Source: Schlesneria paludicola DSM 18645 (lineage in GTDB: Bacteria > Planctomycetota > Planctomycetia > Planctomycetales > Planctomycetaceae). From it: a DNA stretch of 64,000 bases. A model generated the notes under the pieces. It saw only the letters and a program-made list of their open reading frames with translations. It was not told where the DNA came from and searched no databases. Both the position numbers and the translations under genes were made by a program. This document shows, in pieces, positions 10,531-19,342 of the stretch; the first letter of the stretch is position 1; each line of letters starts with the position of its first letter. The DNA is taken from NCBI RefSeq assembly GCF_000255655.1, contig NZ_JH636435.1, positions 3,146,621 through 3,210,620 of the forward strand. Direction: 5' to 3'.

Positions 10531-10559
10531 AACAAAAAAAGCGGGCACAAGTCCCACTT
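10531..10559 (-). terminator. intrinsic terminator-like hairpin upstream of nusA
   Basis: Read leftward, a 7-base-pair stem (AAGTGGG / CCCGCTT, one T-G pair) with the 7-base loop ACTTGTG is followed by a run of seven T and then GTTT. This is the textbook form of a Rho-independent terminator. It lies 70 bases before the nusA start, so it either ends an upstream leftward transcript (perhaps the doubtful frame at 10709-11113) or acts as an attenuator in the nusA leader. Confidence 0.65.
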
Positions 10560-10708
10560 CGTTCGCGGCCAAACTCCAGGGAGCCGACCATGACACCTGC
10601 CAAACAACCAGAAACTGGCTGCCACTCGCGGTGCCGACCAGAAACCTGTCAATATTCAGGCTACATGGACAATGCTCCCGCTCATAAGCTGAGACTCACT
10701 AACGCACT

Positions 10709-11113
10709 TCATGGATGCTCATCCAACCAAATCCGCCTAAGACGAGTAAATGTGTCCGACGACATACAGAGGAACATCCCTTTGGTGCGTGAATGACGAT
10801 ACTGGCCGTGAACCATGATGTCAAGGAGTTCGTCGCGTTCCGAGCGCTTCAAACCCAATCGCTCGTACAGTTTTCCCGCGATCGCCCGCAAAAATTGAAC
10901 AACCTCTCCAAAACCAAGTCGCCGCATCCGACGGATGGGCTGCCGACCACTGAACCACCCATACGCAATCGCCGTCAGCTGGCCCCGCCTCGCCCGAACG
11001 TGGCACTGCAGGATGGACCATCGGCAAGCCGCACCTGCAAACCACCCCGGAAGCGACCTCTTGGTGAAACAATTCTCGAACCAAGCCATTTTTCCAACAT
11101 CCACCGGCCGCAT
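10709..11113 (-). CDS. hypothetical protein, doubtful
   Basis: 134 codons. I do not recognise it. The N-terminal half reads like non-coding sequence, but the C-terminal 60 residues (GKLYERLGLKRSERDELLDI, then HGQYRHSRTKGMFLC) look protein-like and charged-amphipathic. Support comes from its place: same strand as nusA, upstream of the terminator-like hairpin at 10531-10559, which would otherwise have no gene to terminate. The start is uncertain and may be internal, and a decayed gene is an equally good reading. Confidence 0.25.
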   Translation of the reverse strand: MRPVDVGKMAWFENCFTKRSLPGWFAGAACRWSILQCHVRARRGQLTAIAYGWFSGRQPIRRMRRLGFGEVVQFLRAIAGKLYERLGLKRSERDELLDIMVHGQYRHSRTKGMFLCMSSDTFTRLRRIWLDEHP

Positions 11114-11354
11114 CGGACCGAGAATCTCGAACGATACAGTACATCAGCGGCTCAAAGAATCCGGTCGCGATCACACGATGAAACCGACTCGCGAGTCCGC
11201 CCGATTAGCCCCATGCAAGACCGGAGCCGATTCAAACTGTTTCTAAACCACAGGTTGACGCCAACGAAGATTCCGGATTGAATCATGCTCAAGCCGCCGA
11301 TGCGGCGCGGCTAAGACCCTAGACCCGATCGCCACCCCTCCCCCGGAGTGACTC

Positions 11355-12767
11355 ATGCTTGCTCGCATTTTGATCGTGCTCGTTTTGTGTGCGGGGACCT
11401 CCACCGTTGCTGCGCAGCCCAACCCCGAACACGAAAAATTGCGCGCGGACACGAAGGCCGCCTATGAAGAAGGCGACTTCGAGGAAACGAAGGAACTAGC
11501 CAACAAGATCCTGGCACAAAACCCCAAGGATCACGTGGCGATGTACCTGAGAGCCAGTGCCAAGGTGGAACTCGGCGTCCTCAAGCACGATGTGAAAGAA
11601 ATCCGCGAAGGAATTGAAGACTCGCGGGAATCGATCAAAATTGGCGGGTCAGAAATCAACTACTACCTGCCCTACCTCTACGGCATGGTTTCACTCGCCA
11701 CGATCGAAGACAAGAAGGAACACGCGAATGTCGCATTGACCGTCGCCAAGACCGTGCTCGGCAAACCAACCCTAACCGGCGAGCAACGCGCCAACGTGCT
11801 TTACCAACGCGCTCAGGCGTACCTGTACCTGAAGGACCTGAATGCTGCGATCAGCGACTATCAGGACGCAATCAAGAGCTTCCCTGGCCATATCGGCTCG
11901 TATATGGGACTTGCCCATTGCTACATCATTGACGGCAAACCCGATAAGGCACTGGCCACCTTCACTTCTGCCGTCGAAACCCTGCCTGACAATAAGCTGG
12001 TCCACAACAATCGCGGCCTGTTCTTGCAACAGCAAGGCAAACCGCAAGAAGCCCTCAAAGACTTCAACAAGGCAATCGCACTCGACGGCGAATTCGCAAC
12101 CGCATACACCAACCGCGGATTCACTCTTCAAGGCCAGGGACAGCTTGCAGAAGCCGAAGCCGACTTCACCAAAGCCATCAGTCTGATGCCCGAAAACCCA
12201 CTCTTCGCCAGCCTGCGTGGAACATGCCGCCTCTCGCAGGGAAACACCGCAGGTGCGATTGAAGATTACACCAAGGCCATTCAACTGAACCCGCAAAACC
12301 CTGTGGCGCACGCCGATCTGGGCTTCGCGAAGTTCTTCTCACGAGATTTCGCAGGGGCCTTCACGGCCTTCGATGAGTCAACCAAAATCGACGCGAACGT
12401 GATGCGATACCTGAGCCCATGGAAAGCCTGGTCACTCGTACTCTCAGGCCGCCCCGACGCGGTCGCCGAAGTCGCGGAAGCCAGTGCGAGTAAACCCGAA
12501 AAGGATCGCGACTGGATCGACGAACAAGTCCTGTTCCTGAATGGAAAGATCTCCGAGAAGGAACTGGTCGAGTTCGTCAACAAGACACCCGACCCGAAAC
12601 TGAAGAGTGCACAAATGTGCGAAGCCTACTACTTCATTGCCGAACGACGACTTCAGGCCAACGACAAGACAAATGTCCGCTTCTACGAAGAAGTCCTGAA
12701 GACGAAGGAAACTCAGCTATCCGCCTATCGCGGTGCTCAGTTCGCCCTCAAAACCTTCAGCAAGTAA
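11355..12767 (+). CDS. exported TPR-repeat protein
   Basis: 470 residues. Signal peptide at about 1-21 (ILIVLVLCAGTSTVAA, cut before QPN). From about residue 25 to 345 there are around eight TPR units; the clearest are NNRGLFLQQQGKPQEALKDF, YTNRGFTLQGQGQLAEAEAD and SLRGTCRLSQGNTAGAIEDY, with the typical W/L-G-Y-A-P spacing. The remainder is helical without a recognised domain. TPR arrays mediate protein contacts, so this is probably a periplasmic scaffold. The gene stands alone between two leftward gene groups, and a strong hairpin follows 27 bases after its stop. No partner is suggested by the neighbours. Confidence 0.85.
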   Translation: MLARILIVLVLCAGTSTVAAQPNPEHEKLRADTKAAYEEGDFEETKELANKILAQNPKDHVAMYLRASAKVELGVLKHDVKEIREGIEDSRESIKIGGSEINYYLPYLYGMVSLATIEDKKEHANVALTVAKTVLGKPTLTGEQRANVLYQRAQAYLYLKDLNAAISDYQDAIKSFPGHIGSYMGLAHCYIIDGKPDKALATFTSAVETLPDNKLVHNNRGLFLQQQGKPQEALKDFNKAIALDGEFATAYTNRGFTLQGQGQLAEAEADFTKAISLMPENPLFASLRGTCRLSQGNTAGAIEDYTKAIQLNPQNPVAHADLGFAKFFSRDFAGAFTAFDESTKIDANVMRYLSPWKAWSLVLSGRPDAVAEVAEASASKPEKDRDWIDEQVLFLNGKISEKELVEFVNKTPDPKLKSAQMCEAYYFIAERRLQANDKTNVRFYEEVLKTKETQLSAYRGAQFALKTFSK

Positions 12768-13160
12768 TCACTTCATCGCAGCACCGAACCACAAAACACA
12801 CTCGCCAATTCCAACCGATTGGCGAGTGTGTTCGTTTGAAGCGACAGGCGAATCCGCGAACAATCCCAAAACCAGATTCCGGCGAGACAGATTGTGCACC
12901 CGACTGGCGAAGTGGCCGCCTCTGATCAACGCTCCATCAATGGCACACGCAACGTCAGCGCACGCTGACATCAAACAGCTTCTACCGCCAGAAAAATTCG
13001 GAGATGAAGCACACGCAAGAGACTTAGCAGACGACTTCAGAGCGGAACGGCAACTCAAAGCCAACAAAGAATGCCCCGGCCCGTGAATTCACGACGGCGC
13101 ACACCGACACTTCTCGTGGGGGAGGCGCAGAAACAGCTCTCTACCCACCTGCATTGCGAC
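12768..13160. other. convergent intergenic region
   Basis: 393 bases between the stop of the rightward TPR gene and the stop of the leftward ketosynthase-like gene. Apart from the bidirectional terminator at 12795-12832 I see nothing in it; the frames that cross it look like chance. Confidence 0.5.
12795..12832. terminator. bidirectional terminator hairpin
   Basis: A perfect 15-base inverted repeat (aacacactcgccaat at 12795-12809, its complement at 12818-12832) with an 8-base loop. Rightward it follows the TPR stop by 27 bases; leftward the stem is followed by TTTTGTGG. It sits between convergent genes and can serve both. Confidence 0.75.
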
Positions 13161-14537
13161 TCAAGCGACTTCGATGATCGCCGCTGCGGCCTGGCCGATA
13201 CGCGTCACATTGACATTCAACACCACGCGATTTGACGTGGCTTGTGGCTGCCCAGACACGATATTCAATTGACATTCTGGATCGGGATTCTCGTAATTCA
13301 GCGTGTGTGGAATCACCCCGTGTGACAAGGCAATCACAGACCCCGCCAATTCCAGCAACCCTGCCCCGGCCCCCGAATTCCCCAGAAAGCTCTTCAGAGC
13401 CGTCACAGGAATCCGCCGCCCAAGCTCTTCACCAAACACGTCGTGAATGGCTTGCGATTCCGCAATATCCACATCGCGCGTCCCCAGCCCATGAGCGTTA
13501 ATATGCCCAATCTGATCTGGCTTCAGGCCCGCATCGCGCAAAGCCCCTCGCATCGCGTTCGCGAGCGCCAACCGATAGTTGGGCCCATTGACCGGGCTCG
13601 ACACGCAAGACGAACCCGTACCGAGCACGCGCCCCCAGATTTTCGCACCCCGCTTTTCCGCATGGGCACGATCTTCGAGAATAAACGAGCACGAGCCTTC
13701 ACCGACAACTCGCCCTGAACGATTGAGATCAAACGGGCGAGCACGTCGTTCGGGCGCCTCTGGTGTCCTCGCCAAATCATCCCACAGAGCGAGATGCAAC
13801 GTTTTGATGGGATGCAACGTGGTACCGGTCACGCCAACGATCATGACGTCGGCATCACCACGCAACAGAATTCGCATCGCTTCGCCAATGACCGTATTTC
13901 CCGACGCATCATCAAGCGTCAGCGAATTGCTCGGGCCACGCGCGTCGGCAGAAATACTGATATGACAGGCCGGCATATTGGGCAGATAACGCAGCAGCCA
14001 CAGCGGTTCCAGCTTCGTCAGACCGGTTTGACCCCAGCGTGACGTCTGAAACACGCGCGACCCGTCTTCGCAGCAGGCACTACACCCTTCAACGAGAACT
14101 TCGGGTGGACTCAGCATCAAATTGGCGCCGAACTCGACGCCCAGACGCTCGTGTTCCATCTGATCGACATCAACTTTGGCGTCTTGCAGAGCCAAAAGTG
14201 CTGATGCGACACCCATCTGGATCTCACGGCACATCGCCTTCAGATTCTTGCGTTGTTCCTTCAGATAGACTTTTCGCGCAGACTCATCGGTGAAGTCACT
14301 GACTTCCGCCCCGACGCCATTGGGCGCGGCAAAGCCTGGAAACAACTTGCTGTGAGTGACGCCCGACTGCCCTTTGGAAAGGCGGTCCCAAAATGCATCA
14401 ACACCGATTCCGATCGGGCTCACAACCCCGACGCCGGTTATCACAACTTCCCGAGTCTCTGAAGATCTGGTCACAATAGTTAGCTCACGGGGATCCGGCG
14501 ATTCCTGTATCAGCAGTTCGCAACGCGAACAGCGCAT
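13161..14537 (-). CDS. beta-ketoacyl synthase paralogue lacking catalytic Cys and one His
   Basis: Up to 458 residues; a GTG at 14474 (437 residues, product starting MTRSSETREVVITGVGVVSP) is the more family-like start, though neither has a clear ribosome site. Thiolase-fold ketosynthase throughout. Aligned by eye to the FabF next door, ATACASATN becomes LTLDDASGNT, so the nucleophile Cys is Asp (residue 210), and KSQLGHLLGA becomes KSFLGNSGAG, so the second His is Asn (387); the first His, in INAHGLGT (349), is kept. Condensation is therefore unlikely. Comparable Cys-less partners in type II polyketide systems (chain-length factors) pair with an active ketosynthase. It ends the rpmF-plsX-fabD-acpP-fabF cluster. 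A Cys-rich loop, EGCSACCED, is unusual. Confidence 0.85.
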   Translation of the reverse strand: MRCSRCELLIQESPDPRELTIVTRSSETREVVITGVGVVSPIGIGVDAFWDRLSKGQSGVTHSKLFPGFAAPNGVGAEVSDFTDESARKVYLKEQRKNLKAMCREIQMGVASALLALQDAKVDVDQMEHERLGVEFGANLMLSPPEVLVEGCSACCEDGSRVFQTSRWGQTGLTKLEPLWLLRYLPNMPACHISISADARGPSNSLTLDDASGNTVIGEAMRILLRGDADVMIVGVTGTTLHPIKTLHLALWDDLARTPEAPERRARPFDLNRSGRVVGEGSCSFILEDRAHAEKRGAKIWGRVLGTGSSCVSSPVNGPNYRLALANAMRGALRDAGLKPDQIGHINAHGLGTRDVDIAESQAIHDVFGEELGRRIPVTALKSFLGNSGAGAGLLELAGSVIALSHGVIPHTLNYENPDPECQLNIVSGQPQATSNRVVLNVNVTRIGQAAAAIIEVA

Positions 14538-14580
14538 TCCACAGTCGGCGGAAACCGTTCAAAGTGGCAGGCAAAACTTA

Positions 14581-14658
14581 TCACAACTGAACTGTCACAG
14601 CAAAACTGTCGCACAGCTCAATAGCATCACAGTCCAACGGTATCACAGCCAAACGGTA
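14581..14658. repeat. short imperfect tandem repeat between the two ketosynthase genes
   Basis: Units of 14-18 bases beginning tcaca or tcgca are repeated about five times; the last two are nearly identical (tcacagtccaacggta at 14627-14642 and tcacagccaaacggta at 14643-14658). The stretch lies between the fabF stop and the start of the Cys-less ketosynthase gene. Confidence 0.5.
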
Positions 14659-14696
14659 TCGCGGTCTGATCGCCACGCAAAGGGAATTTCGCGAAA

Positions 14697-15935
14697 TCAC
14701 ACTCGCCCCACCACCAGGCAGGCATTGTGTCCGCCAAACCCAAAGCTATTCGACATGACTCGATCGACCCGCAACTCACGCGCTTTGTGAGGGACATAAT
14801 CGAGATCACAATCCGGGTCGGGATTATCAATATTGATCGTCGGTGGAATCAGACCGTGCATCAAAGCGAGCACAGAAATCACAAACTCAACTCCACCCGA
14901 CGCGCCAAGCAGATGCCCCAACTGGCTTTTCGTACTTGAAACACAAACTCGCTTTGATTCGGCTCCAAATACGCGTTTAATCGCATTTGTTTCAGCCTTG
15001 TCACCCAGCGGTGTACTCGTACCGTGGGCATTAATGTAACCCACGTCGGACACGGCAAGCCGCGCGTCATGCAGCGCGAGACTCATTGCTTTCGCAGCCC
15101 CCGTCCCTTCAGGATCAGGTGCGGTCATGTGCGAACCATCCGAGGAGACACCATACCCCAGCACCTCTGCCAGAATCGTGGCCCCACGTCGCTTGGCACA
15201 CTCGTACTCTTCGAGTACGACCACCCCCGCGCCTTCGGAAAGCACAAACCCGTCTCGATCACGATCGAACGGTCGACTGGCAGCTTCCGGGGCATCCAGA
15301 CGAGTCGACAAGGCGCCCATCCGTGCAAAGCCTGACAAGCCCATCGGCGTGATCGCGGCTTCACTTCCACCAGCGATGACGACATCTGCCGTGCCGTACT
15401 GAATCAGTCGAAACGCATCACCAATCGCATTGGTGGCCGACGCACACGCCGTTGCCACGGCGCTACTAGGACCTTTCAGACCAAACTGGACCGAAATATT
15501 CCCGGTGGCGGCGTTGACCATCAACTTTGGGATCATGAATGGCGAAACGCGCGAAGGACCGCGATCGAACAGCTTGGCATGCTGCTCTTCAATTTCGTTC
15601 AATCCGCCGATTCCACTGCCGATGATGACACCGCAGCGATACGGATCGTCCACTTCCTTGAATTGAATGCCGGACTGGGCAATCGCCTTCTGCGCAGCCG
15701 CCAAAGCGAACTGACTAAAGCGATCCAGCCGTTTTGCTTCTTTCGAATCAAAATGCTCTTCGGGGCGGAAGTCTTTGACTTCGCCACCAAAGTTCACTTT
15801 GAAATCGGAGCAATCAAATCGCTCCAGCCGGCCGACACCGCTTTTGCCCGCGCAAAGACGTTCCCAAAACTCAGAAACTTCTGAGCCCAAGGCGGTAATC
15901 ACCGACATCCCTGTCACGACGACGCGTCTGGACAT
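14697..15935 (-). CDS. fabF: 3-oxoacyl-[acyl-carrier-protein] synthase II
   Basis: 412 residues, the normal length. FabF condenses malonyl-ACP with acyl-ACP in chain elongation. The full catalytic triad is present: Cys164 in ATACASATN, His304 in INAHGTST, His341 in KSQLGHLLGASGG; the product begins MSRRVVVTGMSVITALG. The ATG at 15935 is only 3 bases after the acpP stop, so the two are translationally coupled. It is the active partner next to the catalytically altered paralogue at 13161-14537. Confidence 0.97.
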   Translation of the reverse strand: MSRRVVVTGMSVITALGSEVSEFWERLCAGKSGVGRLERFDCSDFKVNFGGEVKDFRPEEHFDSKEAKRLDRFSQFALAAAQKAIAQSGIQFKEVDDPYRCGVIIGSGIGGLNEIEEQHAKLFDRGPSRVSPFMIPKLMVNAATGNISVQFGLKGPSSAVATACASATNAIGDAFRLIQYGTADVVIAGGSEAAITPMGLSGFARMGALSTRLDAPEAASRPFDRDRDGFVLSEGAGVVVLEEYECAKRRGATILAEVLGYGVSSDGSHMTAPDPEGTGAAKAMSLALHDARLAVSDVGYINAHGTSTPLGDKAETNAIKRVFGAESKRVCVSSTKSQLGHLLGASGGVEFVISVLALMHGLIPPTINIDNPDPDCDLDYVPHKARELRVDRVMSNSFGFGGHNACLVVGRV

Positions 15936-15938
15936 CCG

Positions 15939-16175
15939 TCACTGCTTCTCCGTGATGTATTTCACTGCATCACCTACGGACTTGATCTTTTCCTGATCCG
16001 ACTCTGGAATCTGAACACCGAATTCGTCTTCGAATTCCATGACCAGTTCCACCAAATCCAGCGAATCCGCCTTGAGATCGGCGACGAAATCGCTGCTCAA
16101 CTTGATGTCTTCCTTCGGAATGTTGAGCTGCTCGCTAACAATCCCGATGACTTTCTCTTCAATCGACGACGCCAC
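15939..16175 (-). CDS. acpP: acyl carrier protein
   Basis: 78 residues, normal length. The phosphopantetheine attachment site is Ser38 in ADSLDLVELV. The acidic four-helix pattern is intact (EEKVIGIVSEQLNIPKEDI). The start is GTG at 16175, set by a strong AAGGAG 7 bases upstream. It carries the growing chain in fatty-acid synthesis and is coupled to fabF downstream. Confidence 0.97.
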   Translation of the reverse strand: MASSIEEKVIGIVSEQLNIPKEDIKLSSDFVADLKADSLDLVELVMEFEDEFGVQIPESDQEKIKSVGDAVKYITEKQ

Positions 16176-16819
16176 GCCTCACTCCTTTGGAGCCGAATCT
16201 TGTTTTCAGGGAATGCCCACCACGGCCATCGTGCTGGGAAATTTGTTTTGAATGCTCGCGAATAACGGCCGGGACGATTCAGCGACAATTCGTCAGCGAA
16301 GACTCGACTGAACTCTCGCCACTCGACACGCTACTTTTCTGCACAGAAACCCGCTGCATCAACGAACGCCTCGCAGAAAGCCGTGAGCTTTGAACCAAGC
16401 AATAAGTTAATAAATGGCGACTCCGCACCGATGTCGGCACGGTATACCGGGTTTTCTGAGTCGTGTAAACCGCAACGAATCGATCTGACGACGAATTCGA
16501 TGCCCGCAAATCAAGCAACCCGCAATTCGCCTGAAAGCAGGTCGGCGCGCACGGCTGCAATTCGAAAGCGAATTCGCAAGAAAATCCGTTATTTTCAGGG
16601 AAGTTGCGCAACCCGCGTCAGTCGTCCCATCGCAAAGCACTCACAAACCGGTACCGCGACGACGTTTTAAAATCGACAACCAGCCTGTGCACGAATCGAT
16701 AAAAAAAGCCCAGATTCTCCACGAAGCCCGACCTCCAGACGTCGCGCCCGCTGCAAGAATCATGGCACCCTGACAACTGAAGTCAACGTCCCTGCACAGT
16801 CCTCGCGAGCCGAATGCGG
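16176..16819. other. fabD-acpP gap where fabG is usually found
   Basis: 644 bases without a supported gene on either strand. In many bacteria fabG sits between fabD and acpP; I find no glycine-rich Rossmann motif or YxxxK remnant in any frame here. A run of seven T (leftward) near 16701-16707 has no matching stem. Probably holds the acpP promoter. Confidence 0.5.
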
Positions 16820-17728
16820 TCAGTCGTCATTCACCGTCTGGCAATCAACCTTGCGATCAATTCGCTTCATCAACGACTTCAGCACCTTCCCCGGGCCAAC
16901 TTCATAGAACTGATCGCAGCCTTGAGAGAGCAGCGTTCGCACACACTCTTCCCACAAAACCGGCTGCGTCACCTGACGAATCAAGATTTCACGAATCCGC
17001 TCGGGGCCATCGTGCAGCTTGGCATCTACATTCGAAATGACCGGAATCCGTGGCGACTGAATCGAAACCGTCCGCAGCGCCTCTTCCAATTGACCACACG
17101 CCGATGCCATGAGCGGTGTGTGGAATGCGCCTGCGACCGTCAGAACCCGTGCGCTGCCCCCGGCCTGCTCAATCAGCTCTGCCGCCCTTGCACAGGCCGG
17201 CTTGTCACCGGAAAGAACCGTATTCCCCGGACACAGATAGTTCGCAACCCAAATCTGACCAGCGCTCGCAGCATCATCCCGAACCTTCGCGACCTGCTCA
17301 GGATTCAACAGAAGCGCACTCACCATCGACGAGGGATTGGCATCCGCCGCTTGCTGCATCGCCTCACCACGCCGTTGAACGACGCGCAAACCGTCCTCGA
17401 ACGACATCGCCCCGGCAAACACGAGCGCAGTGTATTCCCCAAGGCTTAGCCCCGCAGCCATCGCACACCCGTCGACCACCTCGGGCTTCTCCGCTCTCAA
17501 CATCTCCAACGCGGCCAAACTGCTGACAAAGAGCGCCGGCTGACTCACAATCGTTGTGTCGAGTCGCTCCGCAGGTCCGTCAAAGCAAACTGAAGCCAGA
17601 TCAAAGCCGAGAATCTCACTCGCACGATCGTAGAGCTGCCGAGCCGCGGGAAATCGCGAGGCGATAACTTTACCCATCCCAATGTGCTGAGCACCCTGGC
17701 CCGGAAACAGGAATGCAATCTTGGCCAC
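16820..17728 (-). CDS. fabD: malonyl-CoA:ACP transacylase
   Basis: 302 residues. FabD loads malonate from CoA onto ACP. Seen: the N-terminal FLFPGQGAQHIGMGK; nucleophile elbow AGLSLGEYTAL with the catalytic Ser (about residue 92); AGAFHTPLM with the catalytic His (about 203). Start is GTG at 17728, giving MAKIAFLFPGQG. It lies 259 bases downstream of plsX on the same strand, the space where fabH is commonly found. Confidence 0.96.
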   Translation of the reverse strand: MAKIAFLFPGQGAQHIGMGKVIASRFPAARQLYDRASEILGFDLASVCFDGPAERLDTTIVSQPALFVSSLAALEMLRAEKPEVVDGCAMAAGLSLGEYTALVFAGAMSFEDGLRVVQRRGEAMQQAADANPSSMVSALLLNPEQVAKVRDDAASAGQIWVANYLCPGNTVLSGDKPACARAAELIEQAGGSARVLTVAGAFHTPLMASACGQLEEALRTVSIQSPRIPVISNVDAKLHDGPERIREILIRQVTQPVLWEECVRTLLSQGCDQFYEVGPGKVLKSLMKRIDRKVDCQTVNDD

Positions 17729-17987
17729 AGATTCCTCGACCTTCCACGACGCACTCGCGTCGAATCGACACCCTCAGAACCAGAACGCGGCAACAACCAG
17801 AGCCCCCGCGCACCGCAAGGCCCACAAGAACTTGCCGCCGGATTGGCCGCAACACCGGCGAACCAAGAATCCCGCTCGTCGACACGCCATAGCATGCCAA
17901 TTCACGCAGCAGAAAACAGGCGCGCCAAAACGGCGGTGAGTTTTATCATATGACGGCACTCTGGAACGAGCATGGGGCCACCACGCC

Positions 17988-18980
17988 TTACTGAATCGCC
18001 AGTTCATCCACGATTTGCTCGTTGATTCGCCGACTCTTCAATGTCGTTGCGACACGGAGTGCATTAAAAATCGATCGCGAATTGCTCGAACCGTGGCAGA
18101 TGATCGCGATGCCATCAACGCCAAGCAAAGGAGCCCCACCCGCTTCGTGATACTCGAAGCGACGCCCCAGCGATTTGAACGCCTCCAGCGCCTGTGGCCG
18201 CTCTTGATCAAGCGCGCCGAGCACCTCAGCAGAAACGGTCTTCATCAGCATGTCGACCATGCCTTCAGCCGCTTTCAATAACACGTTTCCGACAAACCCC
18301 TCGCAGATCACAACGTCAGCACCGCCCTGGTAAAGATCGCGGCCTTCAACGTTTCCAATAAACCGATCGCGAAAGGGGCTTTTCAGGAACAGCGCATGCG
18401 AGTCGCGAACGTCGTCGGTTCCTTTGCCGTCTTCACTTCCAATATTCATCAAGCCCACGGTCGGCCGCTCGATCCCGAGAAACTCGCGAGCGTAAATCGA
18501 CCCCATGGACCCGTATTGCACCAAGTGCTCTGGACGCGCGCCAGGATTGGCCCCGACATCCATCAGAACCGTCTTACCCTTCGTGGTTGGCAACACAACC
18601 GCGATCCCAGGGCGCTTCACACCCTTGAGGAACAGCCGCGTACGCAACCCCGCTGCAACAACGGCCCCCGTATGCCCGGCACTGACGACCGCATCAACCT
18701 TCTGCGTCGCCATCTGCTGCCAGCAGACAATGATCGAACAATTCGGCTTCTTTCGAAGTCCGTCCACGGGCTTTTCGCCCATTTCGATCCAACCATCTGC
18801 CGGCGTGAGCTTCAGCCGATCGGGTGAAAAGCCCGATCGCGACACGAGCGGCTCAAGCGTCTCGACATCGCCGACCAAGCTGATCTGGAGATCCGGATTT
18901 TCGTCAAGCGCCGCAATCGCTCCGTCAAAATTGGGCTGCACACCGAAGTCGCCACCCATTGCATCCAGTGCAATCCGCAT
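17988..18980 (-). CDS. plsX: phosphate acyltransferase PlsX
   Basis: 330 residues, usual length. PlsX makes acyl-phosphate from acyl-ACP, the first step of the PlsX/PlsY route to phosphatidic acid. The start MRIALDAMGGDFGVQPNFDG is the family signature, and VVSAGHTGAVVAAG, DVGANPGARPEHLVQYG and GFVGNVLLKAAEG are conserved. The ATG at 18980 follows the rpmF stop by 6 bases, so the pair is one transcription unit, as in many bacteria. Confidence 0.97.
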   Translation of the reverse strand: MRIALDAMGGDFGVQPNFDGAIAALDENPDLQISLVGDVETLEPLVSRSGFSPDRLKLTPADGWIEMGEKPVDGLRKKPNCSIIVCWQQMATQKVDAVVSAGHTGAVVAAGLRTRLFLKGVKRPGIAVVLPTTKGKTVLMDVGANPGARPEHLVQYGSMGSIYAREFLGIERPTVGLMNIGSEDGKGTDDVRDSHALFLKSPFRDRFIGNVEGRDLYQGGADVVICEGFVGNVLLKAAEGMVDMLMKTVSAEVLGALDQERPQALEAFKSLGRRFEYHEAGGAPLLGVDGIAIICHGSSNSRSIFNALRVATTLKSRRINEQIVDELAIQ

Positions 18981-18986
18981 AGAGGA

Positions 18987-19166
18987 CTATTCCTCGATTT
19001 CGACGAGCGTCCGTCCCATGTAATCCCCGCACGTCGGACAAACAACGTGAGAAGGAATCTTGGTTTGGCATTTAGGACAGTTATGGAGCTGAACTGGAGT
19101 CAGTGCATCGTGACTACGACGACGACGCGAACGACCTTTGGACTGACGACGCTTTGGGGCGGCCAT
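18987..19166 (-). CDS. rpmF: 50S ribosomal protein L32
   Basis: 59 residues: an N-terminal basic arm MAAPKRRQSKGRSRRRR, then a four-Cys zinc ribbon (NCPKC ... VCPTCGDYMGR). L32 binds 23S rRNA in the large subunit. The product begins with the universal MAxPKRRxSK. It is immediately upstream of plsX on the same strand, the widely conserved rpmF-plsX order, which supports both calls. Confidence 0.95.
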   Translation of the reverse strand: MAAPKRRQSKGRSRRRRSHDALTPVQLHNCPKCQTKIPSHVVCPTCGDYMGRTLVEIEE

Positions 19167-19342
19167 GTTGAGTTATCCCAACGGATCAAGACACGGTTGA
19201 AGACAGAATCGGGCATCGACCACGCCGTGGCGAGCTTTTCTCTGCCGAGTAAAGCCGCAGATGGTACGCGAACGCCAAATGACGGTCAAGGATCAGATTT
19301 CGGGAACGGGTTTCGATCCGCCCGCAATTTCAATTCGACATC

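Larger units (their letters stand above)
10462..11354. other. 893-base region between nusA and the TPR gene
   Basis: It holds a terminator-like hairpin (10531-10559), one doubtful small leftward frame (10709-11113) and presumably the divergent promoters of nusA and the rightward TPR gene. I looked for tRNA T-arm signatures and found none. The last 80 bases before 11355 carry a GGAG near the TPR start. No other structure was recognised. Confidence 0.45.

Noticed and set aside
14474..14537. N-terminal extension of the Cys-less ketosynthase (MRCSRCELLIQ...) as a zinc-binding addition
   Set aside because: Two Cys only, no ribosome site, and the GTG at 14474 gives the family start; kept only as an alternative start.
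16383..16670. 95-codon rightward frame in the fabD-acpP gap
   Set aside because: No domain, no ribosome site, and Arg/Ser/Thr-rich as expected for a chance frame.
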